A program made the translations under genes and the position numbers. Positions 29,184-31,177 of a stretch of 31,177 bases of DNA are shown here, one piece after another. How positions within the stretch are numbered: the first letter of the stretch is position 1; every line of letters begins with the position of its first letter. A model generated the notes under the pieces. It was given only the letters and a program-made list of their open reading frames with translations, was not told the origin of the DNA and did no database searches. The DNA comes from a virus. The stretch spans positions 1 to 31,177 of IMG/VR virus record IMGVR_UViG_3300031997_000652; one strand, 5' to 3'.

Positions 29184-29942
29184 TTATTCATCCTCCCCAT
29201 ATACGTCAAGGACTTCCGCTACTAACGGATCTCGTTCAATGTGGCATCTCTGAAATGTACATACTGCCATCGACCTAGTTTTGTACGAAGCTAGTTTCTC
29301 TAAGAAATCTTTTAGACCATTCTTATCAAATCCACGATCATGTTGTTTTAAGTCACCGGTAATAACCATACTGCTACCGTCGCCAATACGTGTCAATAAC
29401 ATCTTAGTTTGATCTGGCGTTGCGTTTTGCATTTCATCAGCAATAATATAGGCATACTTGAATGTGCGGCCGCGCATAAAGCCCAAGGGCGCAATTTCGA
29501 TGGTGCCCTCATCAAGCATTCTCTTTGTCTCTTGTAGTCCGTAATACTCTTCAAATACATCAAAGATCGGGCGTGTCCAAGGTTCCATTTTTGCATTTAA
29601 ATCTCCCGGTAAAAATCCATGTTTTTCGTCTACACTCACTGCCGGACGTGTTAGGATAATTTTTGTTACTTCTTGTTCTCTTAATGCCTTAATAGCACGT
29701 AAGACCGCAAGTAATGTCTTACCTGTACCTGCAGGACCTACTGCAAATACCATTCTTTTTTCTAGCAAGGCTTCGATGTATGTTTCTTGTGCCGTATTAC
29801 GTGGGAGCATTTCTACTCTTTTATAATTACGATTACCAAGCTTGACTACATTTGTGGACTGTGACTCATCTACGAAATTTTTTACTTGACGTGATGAACG
29901 TGATTGTGGCTGTGCCTTCGCCATTCTGCGATTTTTGCTCAA
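29184..29942 (-). CDS. phoH: PhoH-family ATPase
   Basis: 252 residues if started at TTG 29942, which has AAGGAG 7 bases upstream on the minus strand; the longer ATG start at 30044 (286 residues) has a poor ribosome site and adds 34 unusual residues. Motifs: Walker A GPAGTGKT, TRPAVS, the Walker B-like AYIIADEMQNATPDQ, and VITGDLKQHD, all standard in PhoH. PhoH proteins are P-loop NTPases with proposed RNA helicase or RNA metabolism roles; they are very common in T4-like aquatic phages. One of two minus-strand genes. Confidence 0.92.
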   Translation of the reverse strand: MSKNRRMAKAQPQSRSSRQVKNFVDESQSTNVVKLGNRNYKRVEMLPRNTAQETYIEALLEKRMVFAVGPAGTGKTLLAVLRAIKALREQEVTKIILTRPAVSVDEKHGFLPGDLNAKMEPWTRPIFDVFEEYYGLQETKRMLDEGTIEIAPLGFMRGRTFKYAYIIADEMQNATPDQTKMLLTRIGDGSSMVITGDLKQHDRGFDKNGLKDFLEKLASYKTRSMAVCTFQRCHIERDPLVAEVLDVYGEDE

Positions 29943-30124
29943 GGTTATGCTCCTTAGTAGTGGTTTTTGTGGAGTTAGCGGAATTCTGGGCAGGGAGTGC
30001 CCATCCGCGGAAACGTCGATAATAGTACCGAGTGTATTTTGCATACCTATTACTTATGACTTTCTAAAGGTAGAGGATTGGATTGAGGTGTCTTTTCAAA
30101 ACTTTCAAAATCTCTCAAGTTATA

Positions 30125-30132
30125 GATAAATA
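30125..30132 (+). promoter_or_regulatory. T4-type late promoter box (GATAAATA)
   Basis: GATAAATA, 18 bases before the ATG at 30151, with AGAGGGTAAC as ribosome site. Confidence 0.75.
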
Positions 30133-30150
30133 ATCAAAAGAGGGTAACGG

Positions 30151-30723
30151 ATGACAACTGATCTAGATAGCATCAAGCAGACTTTAGTAGGAATTTCAAA
30201 GGGTGATACAATTTTGGACACCTTGTTGGAGTTTGAGCGCACATTAGATAATGCTGAAATCTTTGCCTATAAGAATTGGATTCTTGGAGAATTGGTAGAA
30301 GGTCCGGAGATTGGAAGATACTGGTATAAGACTGTGTGGATGTATCCATACGCAATGATGCCAGATCCAGATGCAGGATTGCGTTTAACCAAGCTCGGCG
30401 CCAAAGTAAATTTTAGAAAAGGAATCTTCAAGAGACCTGTTAAGGTTAAGGGACCAGAGGATTGGGTAGATCCACAAAGTAAGAGAGCCAAGATGGTTGA
30501 CAGCGATGTCTGGCTTGTAACAATAGAATTGCCGATTAAGTATATCAATCGCGGATTGCAGGATTTAGATGATATCATCCAAAAAGATATTGATGATACA
30601 AATGAAGAGATAGCAAGTGCATTCGCGGATGAAGCACCACCAGAACAGGAAGCACCAGAACAGGATATTACACCAGACGATATGGGTGGTCCTGGAGAGA
30701 TGCCACCAGAGGAAGAAGTATGA
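30151..30723 (+). CDS. Conserved T4-like late protein, 190 aa
   Basis: FERTLDNAEIFAYKNWILGELVEGPEIGRYWYKTVWMYPY is a stretch I associate with a conserved, uncharacterised protein of large T4-like aquatic phages. The core continues with GLRLTKLGAKVNFRKG and the tail is acidic and Pro-rich (APPEQEAPEQ). A late promoter and strong ribosome site fit a virion or assembly protein. Its stop overlaps the next start. Confidence 0.78.
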   Translation: MTTDLDSIKQTLVGISKGDTILDTLLEFERTLDNAEIFAYKNWILGELVEGPEIGRYWYKTVWMYPYAMMPDPDAGLRLTKLGAKVNFRKGIFKRPVKVKGPEDWVDPQSKRAKMVDSDVWLVTIELPIKYINRGLQDLDDIIQKDIDDTNEEIASAFADEAPPEQEAPEQDITPDDMGGPGEMPPEEEV

Positions 30724-31177
30724 GCTTAAAGAATGGCGATCTAGCAGGCACCATCTTGCCAGACGTTTCGATCGACGAGTTTGAACCTAAGGCCGGTGAT
30801 GAAAAAGATGTTATTGTTGTAGCCTTCTATCTCAATGATCAAAACCCTGCTGATGACCTAAATACATTCATCCAACGAGGGTTTATCGACACCCTGGATG
30901 TTGAAGTAAGTCCCAATACAGATGAAGAAGGGCGCTATCTCGTCTTTGTCGAAATGTCGAGAGATGATACCTTCCCTAACAAGTTCCAAGCCTTATTAAA
31001 GGACATTGGTAACTTATCTGGTAATATGGATTGGACCGTAAAAACATACCTTGCAGACGACAGAGCGTTCAAGTTTAATGATCCGGAACTATTCAATTAC
31101 TTAATTCTTCAACCAGAAGCATATGTACCTAAGGACGAATTTAAAATGCAAGATATGAAAGAAAGTATCAATCAATT
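30720..31177 (+). CDS. Late protein, 3' end outside window
   Basis: Reads from ATG 30720 (ATGA overlap) to the window end without a stop, 152 residues. Begins MSLKNGDLAGTILPDVSIDE, with VIVVAFYLNDQNPADDL, YLVFVEMSRDDTFPNKF and later ELFNYLILQPEAYV. Acidic, soluble, no motif recognised. It is co-transcribed with the 190-residue gene and probably also virion-related. Confidence 0.75.
   Translation, partial: MSLKNGDLAGTILPDVSIDEFEPKAGDEKDVIVVAFYLNDQNPADDLNTFIQRGFIDTLDVEVSPNTDEEGRYLVFVEMSRDDTFPNKFQALLKDIGNLSGNMDWTVKTYLADDRAFKFNDPELFNYLILQPEAYVPKDEFKMQDMKESINQ

Noticed and set aside
29943-30044. N-terminal 34-residue extension of PhoH
   Set aside because: Poor ribosome site and no resemblance to PhoH; TTG 29942 has AAGGAG at proper spacing. 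Kept as a possible alternative only.

Overview
The window looks like part of a large tailed bacteriophage genome, most likely a T4-related myovirus of a Gram-negative host. Three observations support this. (1) Genes are dense, almost all on the + strand, and many are joined by ATGA or TAATG start/stop overlaps. (2) The replication and nucleotide genes are T4-type: a gp30-like DNA ligase, a gp44-like clamp-loader subunit, an RNA ligase, a dCMP deaminase, a MazG-type pyrophosphohydrolase, a PhoH-family ATPase and a gp31/GroES-like co-chaperonin. (3) Two promoter classes alternate: sigma70-like TTGACA-N17-TAxAAT sites, and T4-late-type boxes of the form xATAAATA (usually GATAAATA or CATAAATA). 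The DNA is AT-rich. No integrase, plasmid function or CRISPR array is visible. Host identity cannot be fixed from this sequence.

Layout. Positions 1-3715 hold an envelope/polysaccharide cassette: a processive GT2 synthase (5' end outside the window), an exported barrel-like protein, a membrane-anchored proline-rich protein, an L,D-transpeptidase-like protein, a NodB-type polysaccharide deacetylase and a GH16 glycoside hydrolase. Positions 3809-6223 hold stress and proteostasis genes: Hsp20, ClpS, a possible SufD-like protein and an Fe/Mn superoxide dismutase followed by an HNH endonuclease. At 7023-7164 there is an odd tRNA-like RNA with its own promoter. Positions 7414-9875 hold DNA ligase, an exported barrel-like protein and RNA ligase, closed by a strong terminator. 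Positions 9976-14552 encode two large late proteins, probably virion or assembly proteins. Positions 14628-17723 hold a DEDDh exonuclease, a lone minus-strand late gene, ClpP, an A-type Fe-S carrier and an alpha/beta hydrolase, again closed by a terminator.

Positions 17824-23025 are an accessory region of small genes, with MazG and dCMP deaminase among them. Several of the small proteins share a C-terminal signature (acidic stretch, then D-A-x-x-F-K-L-x-W/F) and look like an expanded paralogous family. Positions 23092-25907 hold T4-like conserved genes, a short DnaE-like 'GRGS' protein, a GIY-YIG endonuclease and the co-chaperonin. Positions 25958-28577 hold the clamp loader, a HAD phosphatase and a P-loop kinase. 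From 28630 come two paralogous membrane proteins, a bidirectional terminator, phoH on the minus strand, and two conserved late genes, the last cut by the window end.

Taken together, the phage appears to carry, besides replication genes, kits for envelope glycan synthesis and trimming, protein quality control (ClpP, ClpS, Hsp20, GroES-like) and redox/Fe-S metabolism (SOD, A-type carrier, possible SufD). The most unusual items are the exopolysaccharide cassette, the tRNA-like RNA with an enlarged D-loop, the DnaE fragment, the small-protein family, and a long hairpin enclosing a start codon at 22071.
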